A stretch of 46,947 nucleotides of DNA from Paraglaciecola arctica BSs20135 (GCF_000314995.1 NZ_BAEO01000063.1:1-46947); one strand, 5' to 3'; positions 17,572 through 28,633 are shown, numbered from the stretch's first letter. Translations and numbers: made by a program. Notes: generated by a model not told the origin, from the letters alone.

Positions 17572-19202
17572 TCTAAATGTTCAGTGGGTGAATATACGCT
17601 GTAAGAGTTTTTATTTGTTGTTTTGGCAACATACAAGGCAGTGTCGGCTTGTTTAATGATTGTTTCTGGCGTCAATAATTGATTGGGCTGTGAAGTCGCT
17701 ATACCAATACTTATGGTCACGTAGTCTGCAACATTGCTATATTTATGTGGCAGCGCTACGTTTTTGAATTTTTCAAGGATATGTGTTGCTATATCTTGTG
17801 CTCCTTTTGACCCCGTGTTTGGCAGAACACAAATAAATTCCTCTCCTCCATATCGGGCAACGAAATCGTTATCTCGATGCAGGGAATCGCATATAATCTT
17901 AGATACTTCCTTTAAACACTCGTCTCCCGCTGAGTGACCATAGTTATCGTTATATAATTTGAAACAATCTATATCCATGAGCAATATGGATACGCTATAT
18001 TTTTGTCTAGTCGATAGCTCAAGATCATGTTTTAAACGAGTGTCTAACGCTCTTCGGTTAGCAATACCGGTTAGCCCATCTGACATAGAGAGGTGTTCAA
18101 GTTTTTGCTTTTGTATTTCAATTGTCTGTGTGAATTCTTTAAAGGCTTCAGCCAAATCAGTAATTTCATCATTACCATTTAACATAGTTTGATACTCGAA
18201 CCCTTGGGTTTCGTTACGCACCATTTGATTGAAAATACTGATCCTTCTAAGGATACGTTGCTGAAACAAAACGACTATAACCAATAGAAAAACAACGCCA
18301 CCTATCAAGACAAGCCTGATAAGTTGGGTCTGCTTTTTCATTTCGATAACAGAGGCGGCTACATGATCGGTAATACTCATTTCTGTTTGGTTAGTAACAA
18401 AACCAAGTTGTGCGACGTAATCTTTAATTAAGTTGTGTACAAAATTTTCTCGACCTATAGATCTGCCTTCTAAACGTAGAGATTTTATTGTTAATGCCTC
18501 CATACCATTCTCATTAAAAAGTAATGTTTTGAACTGGTTAGTTAATTGATGCTTAATTGCCTGATCTTGCCCTTTGGCAGAAATAACACCTAGTTCGTCT
18601 AGTTGTTTGTTTAATTGGCCAAATAAAAACCTAACTCGTTGCAGTCTTTTTTCGTTCAATGCTCTGCTGACATCCACTGAAGCTTGCGAAAACCCTAACG
18701 TCCAAATGGACGAATTCTGATTATTAAGATCAATAGCTTGAGCGTTAAGCTCGTACATTTGCGCTTTTAGTAACTCGATATTATTCTTATTTTGCAAACG
18801 CTCTTCTATCAAAGAAGAAAATTCAACTAATTCCATGGCAATGGTGCTTAGCTGTGTATCTAAAAACTCATTTTCGAAGATTTCTTTCGCTGCTTTACTG
18901 GTATTAGTCAGGTTAGTCTGGAGTTGTTTGTCAGCTAAACGTTTTGACGCATTTGATGAAGAATTTGACAAAATATCTGTGGACTCTAATAGGGTAGCAG
19001 CTTGACTATAGAGCTGGCTTATTCGTATTAGGTTGGGTAAGGATTTATCTGATACATCTGTTAATGTCGATTCAAAACTAAGTAAGCGCGTAAAGGTAAA
19101 ATAACTGAGTAGGACAAAAACAAAGAGTATTCCCAGTAGGCCAGCACTAAATACTTTTAGCAGTGAAATACGTGGGCTTTTTTTGGTTACTAACACAGTC
19201 AT
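17568..19202 (-). CDS. Membrane diguanylate cyclase (GGDEF)
   Basis: A 544-residue c-di-GMP synthase. There is a helix at about 15-38, a long helical periplasmic domain (40-290), a second helix (295-313) and a HAMP-like linker. The GGDEF domain has LLMDIDCFKLYND, the active-site variant GGEEF at 452-456 and an inhibitory I-site RDND exactly five residues before it, so it should be active and product-controlled. The all-helical sensor recalls TorS-like receptors that take their signal from a periplasmic partner. Its start overlaps the stop of the upstream nucleotidase-like gene (ATGA), implying coupled translation and a shared task. Confidence 0.92.
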   Translation of the reverse strand: MTVLVTKKSPRISLLKVFSAGLLGILFVFVLLSYFTFTRLLSFESTLTDVSDKSLPNLIRISQLYSQAATLLESTDILSNSSSNASKRLADKQLQTNLTNTSKAAKEIFENEFLDTQLSTIAMELVEFSSLIEERLQNKNNIELLKAQMYELNAQAIDLNNQNSSIWTLGFSQASVDVSRALNEKRLQRVRFLFGQLNKQLDELGVISAKGQDQAIKHQLTNQFKTLLFNENGMEALTIKSLRLEGRSIGRENFVHNLIKDYVAQLGFVTNQTEMSITDHVAASVIEMKKQTQLIRLVLIGGVVFLLVIVVLFQQRILRRISIFNQMVRNETQGFEYQTMLNGNDEITDLAEAFKEFTQTIEIQKQKLEHLSMSDGLTGIANRRALDTRLKHDLELSTRQKYSVSILLMDIDCFKLYNDNYGHSAGDECLKEVSKIICDSLHRDNDFVARYGGEEFICVLPNTGSKGAQDIATHILEKFKNVALPHKYSNVADYVTISIGIATSQPNQLLTPETIIKQADTALYVAKTTNKNSYSVYSPTEHLD

Positions 19203-20746
19203 TCAATCACTCGTTTTATTCTTAATTCAAATTTAGGCGTGATAGTTTTCTTCTGTTGTATCGTGCGCGTGACAATATCGGACAACAAGGGAGCGGGTTG
19301 AGTATTTTGTTGATGATGCTGTGCATTCAGAAATACACTATAACCATCTCCACCGTGTGCCAGATAATCTGAGATAGCTACTGAATATGTTTGCTTAACA
19401 TCTAATGGCTGCCCATTTACTTGTATTGTTTGTATACGTTCATTGACCGGCTTTTCAATAGAATATGTAAAAGAAATACCTGATACTTGCAAAAAACGTC
19501 CTTTGACGTCTTCCACTTGACTTACGCTATTTTCTAAAGCCTGCCTTAATTGCTCTCCTGTCACACTTAACACGGTAGCACGTGACCTAAAAGGTAATTC
19601 AGTGGCAATGTCTCTGCGAGTGATTGCAGCTCCTTTTTTATAACTTTTATCACCACGAATATCGCCACCATTTACTAAAGCAATATCTGTTTTGGCATGA
19701 TTTTTCAAGGAATCCGCTATAAAGTTCCCAATGGGCATTTCCATCGTTCGAATGAGTGTTTTGGATGTGTCTATTGTACTACCCCAAACTCCGATCTTCT
19801 GATTTAAGAGTCTGTCAAGCCTATGATTATATTCGTTAATCAGCAATGAAGTGGTTGGCCTAGTAGGCAAAAGCGAGTAATTAATTTTAGGGGTATCGAT
19901 AATAAGGTTTTTTTCTTGTTTGTTTCCTTGCCAACTCATGCGTAGCAACATGAATGGTTCTTGGTTAATAATTGAGTAGACTTTATTAAGGTGATCTTGT
20001 TTAGGTACACTAAGTACCCTTAATGCAAAATCAATTTTATTTTCTGATATAAGAGTTTGGTAATAGTCTCTTTCTTTGGAATAAACTAGTACCATTAATT
20101 CTGCGCCTTGTTGTTTTAGCGCGACAATTTGCTGTTGAATAATTTGTCGAGGTTCAAACACTCGGGCCCTTTGTAATAAATATTCCTCAACCACCTCTTC
20201 ATCAAGAATCGATATAAAACCAACTTTAGTGTTACCTTTTTCGACAATAAGGCTTGTTAAAATACCTTCAAGGTTACTATTGGTTAATGGATCATAAAGA
20301 TTGCTACTGACAATTGGGAATGCCGCTTCATAGGAACGCAAAGTGAGTTCATCTTCAAAATAACTAAAATCTCTTTTGGTGAGTGTCATTAAATCAGGTT
20401 CTAGTGTATTAAGAATGTCAATGATATGTGAGCCCTTGTCTAGGCTGGAAAAGGGACTAGGCCCTAAACTCCCCCCTGCAAAAGTAAATATAGTGGGGGT
20501 GTCTTCAGCTCTCATTTTTTCTAGCAAGCCTGCAAGGCCAGAGTAAGTGCCGCGGGTTTGAATTCCTATGTCAGGCATACTGCCTGCAAACACTAAGGTT
20601 AAATGTTTTTCTGTTGATGGTGAAGAAGATGCAGACGCTGAAGAAGGTGCAGATGCTGAGGAAGGTGCAGATGCTGAGGAAGGTGCAGCTTTTGTCATTA
20701 TAATCATCAAAAGCACAACGATTAAGAATCGAAATATTATGACCAT
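19199..20746 (-). CDS. Degenerate 5'-nucleotidase-family periplasmic protein
   Basis: A 515-residue exported protein with the UshA/5'-nucleotidase layout. After the signal peptide comes a Ser-Ala-Pro repeat spacer (21-44), then a metallophosphatase-like domain (48-300) and a 5'-nucleotidase C-terminal domain (330-475). The metal-site motifs have been replaced: TNDxH reads AGSMP, GGD reads GGS, GNHE reads KRDF, and the two later histidine motifs are absent. The C-terminal substrate pocket is kept (MEMPIGNFIAD, NGGDIRG at 359-365, LPFRS, GGDGYSVF at 465-472). Hydrolysis is therefore unlikely and ligand binding possible. It overlaps the diguanylate cyclase gene by 4 bases; a sensor role is inference. 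Confidence 0.8.
   Translation of the reverse strand: MVIIFRFLIVVLLMIIMTKAAPSSASAPSSASAPSSASASSSPSTEKHLTLVFAGSMPDIGIQTRGTYSGLAGLLEKMRAEDTPTIFTFAGGSLGPSPFSSLDKGSHIIDILNTLEPDLMTLTKRDFSYFEDELTLRSYEAAFPIVSSNLYDPLTNSNLEGILTSLIVEKGNTKVGFISILDEEVVEEYLLQRARVFEPRQIIQQQIVALKQQGAELMVLVYSKERDYYQTLISENKIDFALRVLSVPKQDHLNKVYSIINQEPFMLLRMSWQGNKQEKNLIIDTPKINYSLLPTRPTTSLLINEYNHRLDRLLNQKIGVWGSTIDTSKTLIRTMEMPIGNFIADSLKNHAKTDIALVNGGDIRGDKSYKKGAAITRRDIATELPFRSRATVLSVTGEQLRQALENSVSQVEDVKGRFLQVSGISFTYSIEKPVNERIQTIQVNGQPLDVKQTYSVAISDYLAHGGDGYSVFLNAQHHQQNTQPAPLLSDIVTRTIQQKKTITPKFELRIKRVIE
20625..20688. repeat. 18-bp in-frame minisatellite
   Basis: Three and a half copies of an 18-bp unit (GAAGGTGCAGATGCTGAG on the plus strand; units 2 and 3 identical, unit 1 diverged) lie inside the nucleotidase-like gene. 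They encode the hexapeptide repeat SSASAP after the signal peptide. Copy changes keep the frame and only alter spacer length. Confidence 0.9.
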
Positions 20747-20803
20747 TGTCTCACCCCCATAAAAACTAATTTATTCAAATAATAAACGTTCTTCAATAGT
20801 TTC

Positions 20804-20833
20804 AGGGGTGTCATCAATATCGATAACACCCCT
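20804..20833 (-). terminator. Probable valS terminator hairpin
   Basis: AGGGGTGT and ACACCCCT pair about 18 bases past the valS stop, with an inner ATC/GAT pair in the loop. The T-run is missing, so termination is only likely. Confidence 0.45.
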
Positions 20834-20851
20834 TATAGTCACAATTACACT

Positions 20852-23704
20852 TTAAATAGATTCAATGCTACTACGTTGTTCATGTAATTTTCCCATCAGC
20901 ATAGTAAAGTCGGCTAGCTTAGCTTTTTCTTTCTCAATCACAGCGTCAGGTGCATTACTCACAAACTTCTCATTATTGAGTTTTCCTTGAGTACGAGCAT
21001 AGTCTTTTTCTAACTTATCCAATGCTTTGGCAATCCTAGCTAATTCGGCTCCTTTATCAATCAAGCCTGCCATGGGGATCATAACTTCAAGTGAGCCCAA
21101 TAAAGATGTCGCACATGCTGGTGCTTTTTCACCTTCACTTAATGCTGTTACTGTCTCTAGCTTGGCAATTGAGTGTAAGAAAATGGCATTTTCTTCGAGT
21201 CGTCTAATATCCTCAGCAGAAGCATTGCGCAACAACACGGGTAAAGGTTTACTTGGGGCAATGTCCATTTCGCCGCGAATGGTGCGAACGGCTAATACAA
21301 ATCCTTTCACCCATTCCAAATCTTGCATCGCTGTGGCATCAACCTTAGCGGCATCATATTCAGGGTAGGCCTGATTCATGATGGTGGCAGAATGACAGTT
21401 AGTCAGAGGAGATACATTTTGCCAAATTGTCTCAGTAATAAACGGCATAATAGGATGCATCAATCTAAGTAAAGATTCTAAAACAGTGACTAGAGTATGC
21501 CTAGTGCCCCGCTGTTGTTCTTCGTTACCTTGTAATAACACCGGCTTGGTTAATTCTATATACCAACCACAAAACTGATCCCAAGTGAATTCGTATAATG
21601 TATGTGCCGCAATGTCAAAACGATAAGTATCCATCGCATTACGATAGGCTTTTATAGTGTTTTGGTATTGGCCGATGATCCACTTGTCAGCCAATGAAAA
21701 AGTCATTTTTGAATCTGCTTTAAACCCACAGTCGAACTCTTGGGTATTCATCAGTACAAAGTTACTGGCATTCCACAACTTGTTGCAAAAATTTCTATAA
21801 CCTTCTAGGCGCTTCATATCCCAATTGATATCACGCCCAGTAGAAGCAAGGGCTGCAAGGGTAAAGCGTAATGCATCTGTACCGTGGGCCTCTATGCCAT
21901 TCGGAAATTGTTTAGCTGTTTGTTTTTTGATTTTTTCAGCCATTTTTGGCTGCATCATATTACCAGTACGTTTTTCGAGTAAATCTTCCAGAGAAATACC
22001 ATCAATCATATCCAAAGGATCGATAACATTACCTTTAGATTTAGACATTTTATGGCCATCATCATCTCGAATAAGACCTGTCACATATACGGTTTTGAAA
22101 GGCACTTGAGGTTTGCCATTTTCATCTTTAAGAAAATGCATGGTCATCATGATCATTCTGGCCACCCAGAAGAAAATGATATCGAAGCCAGTGACTAAAA
22201 CATCGCTAGGATGGAAGGTTTTTAAGTCTTCAGTATTTTCAGGCCAACCTAAGGTAGAAAATGTCCAAAGCGCCGAAGAGAACCAAGTGTCTAATACATC
22301 TTCATCTTGTCTAAGCACCACATTAGCAGCTAAGTCGTTTTCTGCTCTCACTTCAGCTTCATCGCGACCCACATAGACTTTACCTTGCTCGTCATACCAA
22401 GCCGGTATTCTATGACCCCACCATAGTTGACGAGAGATACACCAATCTTGGATATCATTCATCCAAGAAAAGTACATGTTTTCATATTGTTTAGGTACAA
22501 ATTCAATCTCGCCATTGGTCACAGCATCTGCTGCAACTTTGGCTAATGGTGCGGCGCGCACATACCATTGATCGGTTAACATAGGTTCAATTACCACACC
22601 ACCTCTATCACCATAAGGGACAGTCAAGTCGTGGTCTTTTACTTCTGCTAATAAACCCATTTCATCAAATTTGGCCACTATGGCTTTACGGGCGACAAAA
22701 CGGTCTAAATTTTGAAACTCTTCAGGTATTGCAGAACTCAGAGCATCACTGGGTTCACCCTTAGTATCGTATATTTCAGCTTGCTGGCGAATTTCACCAG
22801 AGAAAGTCAAAATATTGATCATAGGTAATTGATGACGTTTACCCACTTCATAATCGTTAAAGTCATGAGCAGGAGTTATTTTTACGCAACCTGTGCCTTT
22901 TTCCATATCTGCATGTTCATCACCGACAATAGGAATACGCCGATTAACTAAAGGTAAATCGATAAACTTGCCAATTAAGTCTTTATATTTTGGATCTTCT
23001 GGATTAACCGCTACGCCTGTATCACCTAACATGGTTTCAGGTCTGGTTGTGGCGACCACAAGGTAATCTTTGCCTTCAGTGGTTTTGACCCCGTCAGCTA
23101 AAGGATAACGAAATTGCCACATGTGCCCTTTTTTATCTATATTTTCGACTTCAAGATCAGATATGGCAGTAAGAAGTTTAGGATCCCAGTTAACCAGTCG
23201 TTTACCGCGATAGATTAAATTTTCTGAATGTAGGCGCACAAACACTTCGTTTACTGCGTTTGAAAGCCCTTTGTCCATGGTAAAACGCTCACGATCCCAA
23301 TCCACTGATGCACCCAAACGACGCATTTGGTTGGTAATGGTATTGCCCGATTCGGCTTTCCATTCCCAAATTTTGTCGATAAAGGCTTCGCGGCCTAATT
23401 CTTTTCGAGTTGGGCCATCTTCTGCTGCTAGTTTTCGCTCCACTACCATTTGAGTGGCGATCCCAGCGTGGTCAGTACCCACTTGCCATAAGGTATTATT
23501 ACCCGACATACGTTTGTAGCGGGTTAAGGCGTCCATAATGGTTTGTTGAAACGCATGACCCATATGCAGGCTGCCTGTTACGTTAGGCGGCGGGATCATG
23601 ATGCTATATGACTCGCCTTCTCCTGAAGGCTTAAATTGTCCGCTGTCTTCCCACTTTTGGTATATATCGCGTTCTATATTTTGTGGATTAAATGTCTTAT
23701 CCAT
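20852..23704 (-). CDS. valS: Valyl-tRNA synthetase
   Basis: A 950-residue class I synthetase (E. coli 951) that charges tRNA-Val. The HIGH motif is [15 protein letters not shown] and the KMSKS motif is [12 protein letters not shown]. The editing domain carries [17 protein letters not shown], and the C-terminal coiled coil is seen in [20 protein letters not shown]. The start is ATG 23704 (MDKTFNPQ), which overlaps the holC stop by 8 bases; a longer frame to 23746 lies inside holC and lacks family residues. It is last in the pepA-holC-valS operon, the same order as in E. coli. Confidence 0.98.
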   Translation of the reverse strand: MDKTFNPQNIERDIYQKWEDSGQFKPSGEGESYSIMIPPPNVTGSLHMGHAFQQTIMDALTRYKRMSGNNTLWQVGTDHAGIATQMVVERKLAAEDGPTRKELGREAFIDKIWEWKAESGNTITNQMRRLGASVDWDRERFTMDKGLSNAVNEVFVRLHSENLIYRGKRLVNWDPKLLTAISDLEVENIDKKGHMWQFRYPLADGVKTTEGKDYLVVATTRPETMLGDTGVAVNPEDPKYKDLIGKFIDLPLVNRRIPIVGDEHADMEKGTGCVKITPAHDFNDYEVGKRHQLPMINILTFSGEIRQQAEIYDTKGEPSDALSSAIPEEFQNLDRFVARKAIVAKFDEMGLLAEVKDHDLTVPYGDRGGVVIEPMLTDQWYVRAAPLAKVAADAVTNGEIEFVPKQYENMYFSWMNDIQDWCISRQLWWGHRIPAWYDEQGKVYVGRDEAEVRAENDLAANVVLRQDEDVLDTWFSSALWTFSTLGWPENTEDLKTFHPSDVLVTGFDIIFFWVARMIMMTMHFLKDENGKPQVPFKTVYVTGLIRDDDGHKMSKSKGNVIDPLDMIDGISLEDLLEKRTGNMMQPKMAEKIKKQTAKQFPNGIEAHGTDALRFTLAALASTGRDINWDMKRLEGYRNFCNKLWNASNFVLMNTQEFDCGFKADSKMTFSLADKWIIGQYQNTIKAYRNAMDTYRFDIAAHTLYEFTWDQFCGWYIELTKPVLLQGNEEQQRGTRHTLVTVLESLLRLMHPIMPFITETIWQNVSPLTNCHSATIMNQAYPEYDAAKVDATAMQDLEWVKGFVLAVRTIRGEMDIAPSKPLPVLLRNASAEDIRRLEENAIFLHSIAKLETVTALSEGEKAPACATSLLGSLEVMIPMAGLIDKGAELARIAKALDKLEKDYARTQGKLNNEKFVSNAPDAVIEKEKAKLADFTMLMGKLHEQRSSIESI

Positions 23705-24164
23705 TATTTTGTGTCTCGTTAATGCTTGAGGCGGGTAGGGTATCAAGTTGATTGCCTAACGCTCTATATTGTTTATATCTTTCTCTGGCCTGTGGTTTGA
23801 GTTGTTCTTTTGCAGGCACAAAATCAATGACTTGTCTAAATCGTTGATGGAAATCGGGGATGTTGTCAGCCAGATTAATCAGTATTGGTCGATTAAATTG
23901 GCTAGGTGTTTGCCAGCATATTTCAACTGGGGCTCCGCCCACTGGACCCTCTCCGCTTAAATTATGTGGAACAAAGGCATCATTGGGTAACTGCCATAAC
24001 AATTCATCAAATTGTTCAGCCTGTTGTTGATCTTGGCAATACACTAAACATTTTTGTTTTTGCCGATAACTACGGGTTGCCAACAAACAAGCCAGCGCAA
24101 AGTGCGCTGGCTGTTGATGTGTATCGTTTGTTTCATCAAGCAGATAAAACCTTACATTTGACAT
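23697..24164 (-). CDS. holC: DNA polymerase III chi subunit
   Basis: A 155-residue protein that links the clamp loader to single-strand-binding protein. Family features are the N-terminal [48 protein letters not shown] and [22 protein letters not shown]. It lies between pepA (24 bases) and valS (8-base overlap), the usual gammaproteobacterial order. Confidence 0.95.
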   Translation of the reverse strand: MSNVRFYLLDETNDTHQQPAHFALACLLATRSYRQKQKCLVYCQDQQQAEQFDELLWQLPNDAFVPHNLSGEGPVGGAPVEICWQTPSQFNRPILINLADNIPDFHQRFRQVIDFVPAKEQLKPQARERYKQYRALGNQLDTLPASSINETQNNG

Positions 24165-24188
24165 ATGCGAAGTGGTCCCTAGGCGTGA

Positions 24189-25694
24189 TTAATCTTCTGA
24201 TTCAATGCCAGCTCGGTTCATTAAGAACTGAGATAACATGGGCACAGGTCGACCTGTTGACCCTTTTTCTTTACCGCCAACCCAAGCTGTGCCTGCAACA
24301 TCCATATGGGCCCAATTATACTTACGAGTAAAACGAGATAAAAAACAGGCTGCGGTTATAGCACCTGCAGGACGCCCACCTAGATTACTCATATCGGCAA
24401 AAGGACTTTCGATTTGGTCTTGGTATTCATCCCATAAAGGTAAACGCCAAGCTTTATCACCACTTTGTTCAGATGCATTGATCAATTCATGAGCAAGAGG
24501 ATTGTGGTTACTAAATACACCGCTGGCATGTTTACCTAAGGCCACCACACAAGCACCTGTTAGTGTTGCCACATCGACTACCAACTCAGGATCAAAACGT
24601 TCCACATAAGTTAATGCATCACATAATACTAAACGGCCTTCGGCATCAGTATTGAGCACTTCAACTGTTTGGCCTGACATAGTGGTCAAAATATCACCAG
24701 GGCGGTAGGCGTTAGCATCTGGCATGTTTTCACAACCTGCGAGAATACCTACTATGTTAATAGGTAGGTTGAGCGCACAGATTGTATGCATTGCGCCTAA
24801 TACTCCAGCTGCACCACCCATGTCGTATTTCATTTCATCCATGGCTTCACCAGGTTTGATAGAAATACCACCAGAGTCAAAGGTTAATCCCTTTCCAACT
24901 AAAACAATCGGTGCTTGACCTGATGGTCCACCTTTATGCTCCATGATGGTCATGATTGATTCATTTACTGAGCCTCGACCCACTGCCAAGTATGAGTGCA
25001 TACCTAGGTCATCCATTTGTTTCTCATTCACAGAGCTAACATGCAAATTGTCGTATGTTGCGGCTAATCCTTCTGCTTGCTCAAGCAGGTATTTAGGATT
25101 ACAAATATTAGGTGGCATATTGGCCACATCTTTAGCCGTTTTAACACCCTCAGCGACGGCCAACCCATGTTCAAGTGCCCGTTCGCCAATAGGCAACTCG
25201 CGGCGAGTCGGAACATTAAAAACAATTTTCCGTAATGGTCTGCGTAATTCACCCTTTTTGGTTTTAAGCTGTAAAAAGGTGTAAAGGGAATCTTGGGTTG
25301 CTTCGACTGCTTGGCGCACCTTCCAATAAGTATCGCGGCCCTTAACATGTAATTCAGTTAAGAAGCTGACTGCTTCCATGGAGCCCGTTTCGTTTAGGGT
25401 TTTAATGGTTTTCGATATAATTTGTTTGTATTGACGTTCGTCTAGTTCGCGCTCTTTGCCACATCCTACCAGCAATACTCGCTCACTTAAGATGTTGGGC
25501 ACATGGTGAAGTAGTAACATTTGACCGGCCTGACCTTCCAAGTCACCTCTTCTTAGTAGGTTACTAATATAACCTTCACTAATAATATCGAGTTGTTCGG
25601 CAACAGATGTTAAACGCCTAGGTTCAAATACACCCACTACAATACAGGCGCTGCGCTGCTTTTCTGGACTGCCACTTTTTACGCTAAATTCCAC
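24189..25694 (-). CDS. pepA: Leucyl aminopeptidase (cytosol aminopeptidase)
   Basis: A 501-residue M17 peptidase (E. coli PepA 503) that releases N-terminal residues with two metal ions. The metal and catalytic segments [32 protein letters not shown] and [14 protein letters not shown] are complete. In E. coli PepA is also a DNA-binding partner in carAB control and plasmid recombination; that cannot be judged here. It is first gene of the operon and is divergent from lptF. Confidence 0.97.
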   Translation of the reverse strand: MEFSVKSGSPEKQRSACIVVGVFEPRRLTSVAEQLDIISEGYISNLLRRGDLEGQAGQMLLLHHVPNILSERVLLVGCGKERELDERQYKQIISKTIKTLNETGSMEAVSFLTELHVKGRDTYWKVRQAVEATQDSLYTFLQLKTKKGELRRPLRKIVFNVPTRRELPIGERALEHGLAVAEGVKTAKDVANMPPNICNPKYLLEQAEGLAATYDNLHVSSVNEKQMDDLGMHSYLAVGRGSVNESIMTIMEHKGGPSGQAPIVLVGKGLTFDSGGISIKPGEAMDEMKYDMGGAAGVLGAMHTICALNLPINIVGILAGCENMPDANAYRPGDILTTMSGQTVEVLNTDAEGRLVLCDALTYVERFDPELVVDVATLTGACVVALGKHASGVFSNHNPLAHELINASEQSGDKAWRLPLWDEYQDQIESPFADMSNLGGRPAGAITAACFLSRFTRKYNWAHMDVAGTAWVGGKEKGSTGRPVPMLSQFLMNRAGIESED

Positions 25695-25941
25695 TTCGAA
25701 CCTCGTCTCATGATGAATAAAACTGTAACCTTTTATCCTTTTAATTAAAAATTGAAAGGTGATATTGGGTAATACAGCTATATTATTGTAAGATTAACTT
25801 CAGCCGGACATAATCTGTAAATAAGATCGTGGCTGAGTGCTTTAAATACGCACACTTTATAAATTAAACTTGTGAAAACGTTAAGTTTACTTAAAATTTC
25901 CCATAGTGCCACTAAAATACTACTTTTCCCTTGGATGTGTT

Positions 25942-27051
25942 GTGCTGATTTTCCGCTATTTAATGAAAGAAACGTTGAAGTCTCAAGTAGCAATTTTTAT
26001 GCTATTGATGGCTATTTTTATCACTCAGAAATTTGTCAAAGTGTTGGCTGAAGCATCAGAAGGTGAAATTCCTGCTGGTTTAGTATTAGGTTTTTTGGCT
26101 TTACATATGCCTGTTTTAGCGTCGCTTGTGTTACCCCTTAGTCTTTTTTTGGGGATTATGTTGGCTCATGGTCGACTGTACGTAGACAGTGAGATGACTG
26201 TTATGCGGGCGTGTGGGATCAGCGAATGGTATGTCACCCGTGTAATGCTAATTTTGGCCTTGATTATGTCGGTGTTAACAGCGGGCTTAACTATGTGGTT
26301 AACACCTTTGTCTGTGGAAAGTACCTATCAACTAGAAGAAAAAATCGGTGCTCAAAGTGGCCTAACAAGCTTGATCCCCGGACGTTTTCAACAAACTGCT
26401 AATCAGCAGGCAGTAATATTTGTACATGACATCGATAATAGCCAAAACCCTTTAAGAAAGGTCTTTCTAGCGCAAAGAGATAGCGACTCTGACTCTGAAA
26501 ACGTACGAATAGTGTATGCCAATAGTGGTGGGATCCAAGAGCAATCAAATGGCGCACAAAAATTGATACTGAATCAAGGCAAGCAATATGAAGGTGAAGT
26601 GGGCCGACAAGATTACCGAATTGTTGAGTTTGAAGAGTATCAAATTCAAATTGCCGAACAACAAGCTGAAAAGAAACGCAGAAAATTAAGTGCATATTCA
26701 ACCACTGACTTGATTGCTGATCCGTCTATCTTTGCCATAGCAGAATTACATTGGCGTATTGCTATTCCTTTATCATTACCGTTTTTGGTGCTGATTGCGG
26801 TGCCCCTTAGTGCGGCCGATCCCAGGCAAGGTCGTTTCGGTAAAATGTTTCCCGCATTAATGTTATATCTTGGGTATTTTATGCTGTTAATGGCGGGCCG
26901 AAAAGCGTTAGAAGATGGCAACATACCTCAACAATTAGGCTTATGGTGGGTGCATGGGGTGTTGTTTTCAATCGGCATAGCATTATTACTTAAAGGCAGA
27001 CCTATTGGTGTGAAATTACGGGCTAGATTAAAAGGGGATGCCAGTGTTTAA
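25942..27051 (+). CDS. lptF: LPS export permease LptF
   Basis: About 369 residues, inner-membrane half of the LptB2FG transporter that pulls lipopolysaccharide toward the outer membrane. The N-terminus LIFRYLMKETLKSQ and the segment LPLSLFLGIMLAHGRLYVDSEMTVMRACG closely follow E. coli LptF. There are three N-terminal and three C-terminal helices around a periplasmic jellyroll. I chose GTG 25942, preceded by a GGA six bases away and matching the family start; a GTG at 25906 would add 12 unrelated residues. It overlaps lptG by 14 bases. Confidence 0.95.
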   Translation: MLIFRYLMKETLKSQVAIFMLLMAIFITQKFVKVLAEASEGEIPAGLVLGFLALHMPVLASLVLPLSLFLGIMLAHGRLYVDSEMTVMRACGISEWYVTRVMLILALIMSVLTAGLTMWLTPLSVESTYQLEEKIGAQSGLTSLIPGRFQQTANQQAVIFVHDIDNSQNPLRKVFLAQRDSDSDSENVRIVYANSGGIQEQSNGAQKLILNQGKQYEGEVGRQDYRIVEFEEYQIQIAEQQAEKKRRKLSAYSTTDLIADPSIFAIAELHWRIAIPLSLPFLVLIAVPLSAADPRQGRFGKMFPALMLYLGYFMLLMAGRKALEDGNIPQQLGLWWVHGVLFSIGIALLLKGRPIGVKLRARLKGDASV

Positions 27052-28111
27052 AATACTGGATGTATATATTGCTAAGACCTTGTTGGCAACAACCGCATTG
27101 AGTCTGAGTGTTCTAGTAGGTTTGAGCGCCTTAATTAAATTTATCGAACAAATGAAACAAGTAGGACGTGGCAGCTATGATATGACTGTAGCTGCAGTGT
27201 ATGTGTTGCTTAGCTTACCTAGAGAATTAGAACAGTTTTTTCCTATGGCCACCTTGATCGGAGGGCTGATAGGTATGGGGATTTTGGCAAGCAACAGTGA
27301 ATTGGTTGTGATGCAAGCAGCGGGTCAAAGTCGTTGGAATATTATTACTTCTGCCATGAAATCAGCACTACTAATGGTGCTATTTGTGATGTTTATAGGT
27401 GAATGGGTCGCTCCAGTTACTGAAACAAAAGCGAAAGAAATCCGTACTCAGGCGATTTCTGGCGGAAGCTTATTTGCTTCTGACAGAATAACTTGGGCTA
27501 AAGACGGTGATAACTTCGTTAGTATCGGGGAAGTGGTCGATACCAAAACTTTACGCAGAGTAAACGTATACGAATTTGATGAAAGCTTAGAGCTAAGAAA
27601 AATCACTAGTGCTTTGGAAGCCAATTATAGCGATAATGGTTGGCAATTAAAGCAAGTCAAATATACCTTTATAGGCGACCAGCGGGTCCGATACCAACAA
27701 CTTGAAAAAGGAGTTTGGCAGTCAACACTCACGCCAGACAAATTAGGAGTTGTGACAGTTAAACCTGAAGCATTGTCGATCCGTGGATTAGCTGAGTACG
27801 TCAATTATCGTAATAATAACAGTCTAGATCCTAGTCGTTACGAATTAGCACTATGGCGAAAAGTGCTGCAACCTCTGTCTGTAGGTGTGATGTTGTTAAT
27901 GGCATTGTCTTTCATTTTTGGCCCGCTGCGCAGTGTCACTATGGGCGCACGAGTGATCTTAGGAGTGTTAACCGGTTTTGGCTTTTTTGTAAGTAACGAA
28001 GTTTTTGGTGCTTTAAGTTTGGTTTATCATCTGCCGCCGTTTCTTGGGGCATCTTTACCAAGTTTAGTTTTTGCTGCTTTTTCTATGTATTTGCTACAGA
28101 GAAAGGGATAG
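27038..28111 (+). CDS. lptG: LPS export permease LptG
   Basis: A 357-residue partner of LptF. Family features are LDVYIAKTLLATT at the start, GRGSYDMTVAAVYVLLSLPRELEQFFP, NSELVVMQAAGQSRW, IGEWVAPVTETKAKEIR and the C-terminal WRKVLQPLSVGVMLLMALSFIFGP. It overlaps the end of lptF, so the two are made together. It ends 6 bases before the convergent RDD gene without a visible terminator. Confidence 0.96.
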   Translation: MPVFKILDVYIAKTLLATTALSLSVLVGLSALIKFIEQMKQVGRGSYDMTVAAVYVLLSLPRELEQFFPMATLIGGLIGMGILASNSELVVMQAAGQSRWNIITSAMKSALLMVLFVMFIGEWVAPVTETKAKEIRTQAISGGSLFASDRITWAKDGDNFVSIGEVVDTKTLRRVNVYEFDESLELRKITSALEANYSDNGWQLKQVKYTFIGDQRVRYQQLEKGVWQSTLTPDKLGVVTVKPEALSIRGLAEYVNYRNNNSLDPSRYELALWRKVLQPLSVGVMLLMALSFIFGPLRSVTMGARVILGVLTGFGFFVSNEVFGALSLVYHLPPFLGASLPSLVFAAFSMYLLQRKG

Positions 28112-28117
28112 TTAAGG

Positions 28118-28633
28118 TTAATCTTGAAGCTCTTTCCACGCCGCATGATGGTTGTCTTCTTTGCTTAATACCAATATTTCGGTGTTAGCGATCCTATCTT
28201 GCAATGACTGCTTTGATTTGAAATCGAATAACACTAACAATGTGCCTAATCCGCCGAATGAACACACTAGGCGCAACAATGCTCGACTATAACCAAAAGG
28301 TTTTTCATTAGTGCTAAATAATCGCAGTCGCCACGCTCTCATACCTATAGTTTGACCGCCATTACGCCAAAACCACAAGAAAAAGCCTACAATCCATAAA
28401 CCTACCCAAACTTGGAGGATTAGTTTGTAGGCAAAGGAATGCTGCATTAGCTCACTAAAACCTTCATAACCTTGATTACTCAAGATATTGTTTTCTACTA
28501 ATATCATCATAGTTACTAACATTATCATAGCAGCACACATACCTACGGCGACAGCTACCAACAGGTCATAAACCATAGCAGCAAGTCTGCGAAAGAAACT
28601 TGCTCGAGAGTGTTGTTGGGTTGTAGTTGTCAC
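28118..28633 (-). CDS. RDD family membrane protein
   Basis: About 171 residues with the RDD signature in RASFFRRLAAMVYDLLVAVAVG, then two more helices. It also has the conserved NGGQTIGMRAWRLRLF, where the Gly-Met-Arg region is diagnostic, and ends with SLQDRIANTEIL. RDD proteins are small membrane proteins, some linked to ion or proton exchange; no specific role is assignable. I chose GTG 28633 (VTTTTQQ), which has AAGG seven bases before it; a longer frame from 28714 adds residues unlike the family. Confidence 0.85.
   Translation of the reverse strand: MTTTTQQHSRASFFRRLAAMVYDLLVAVAVGMCAAMIMLVTMMILVENNILSNQGYEGFSELMQHSFAYKLILQVWVGLWIVGFFLWFWRNGGQTIGMRAWRLRLFSTNEKPFGYSRALLRLVCSFGGLGTLLVLFDFKSKQSLQDRIANTEILVLSKEDNHHAAWKELQD

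Noticed and set aside
25872-25882. LacI-type operator before lptF
   Set aside because: TGAAAACGTTA has only the left half of the palindrome found at 304-317.
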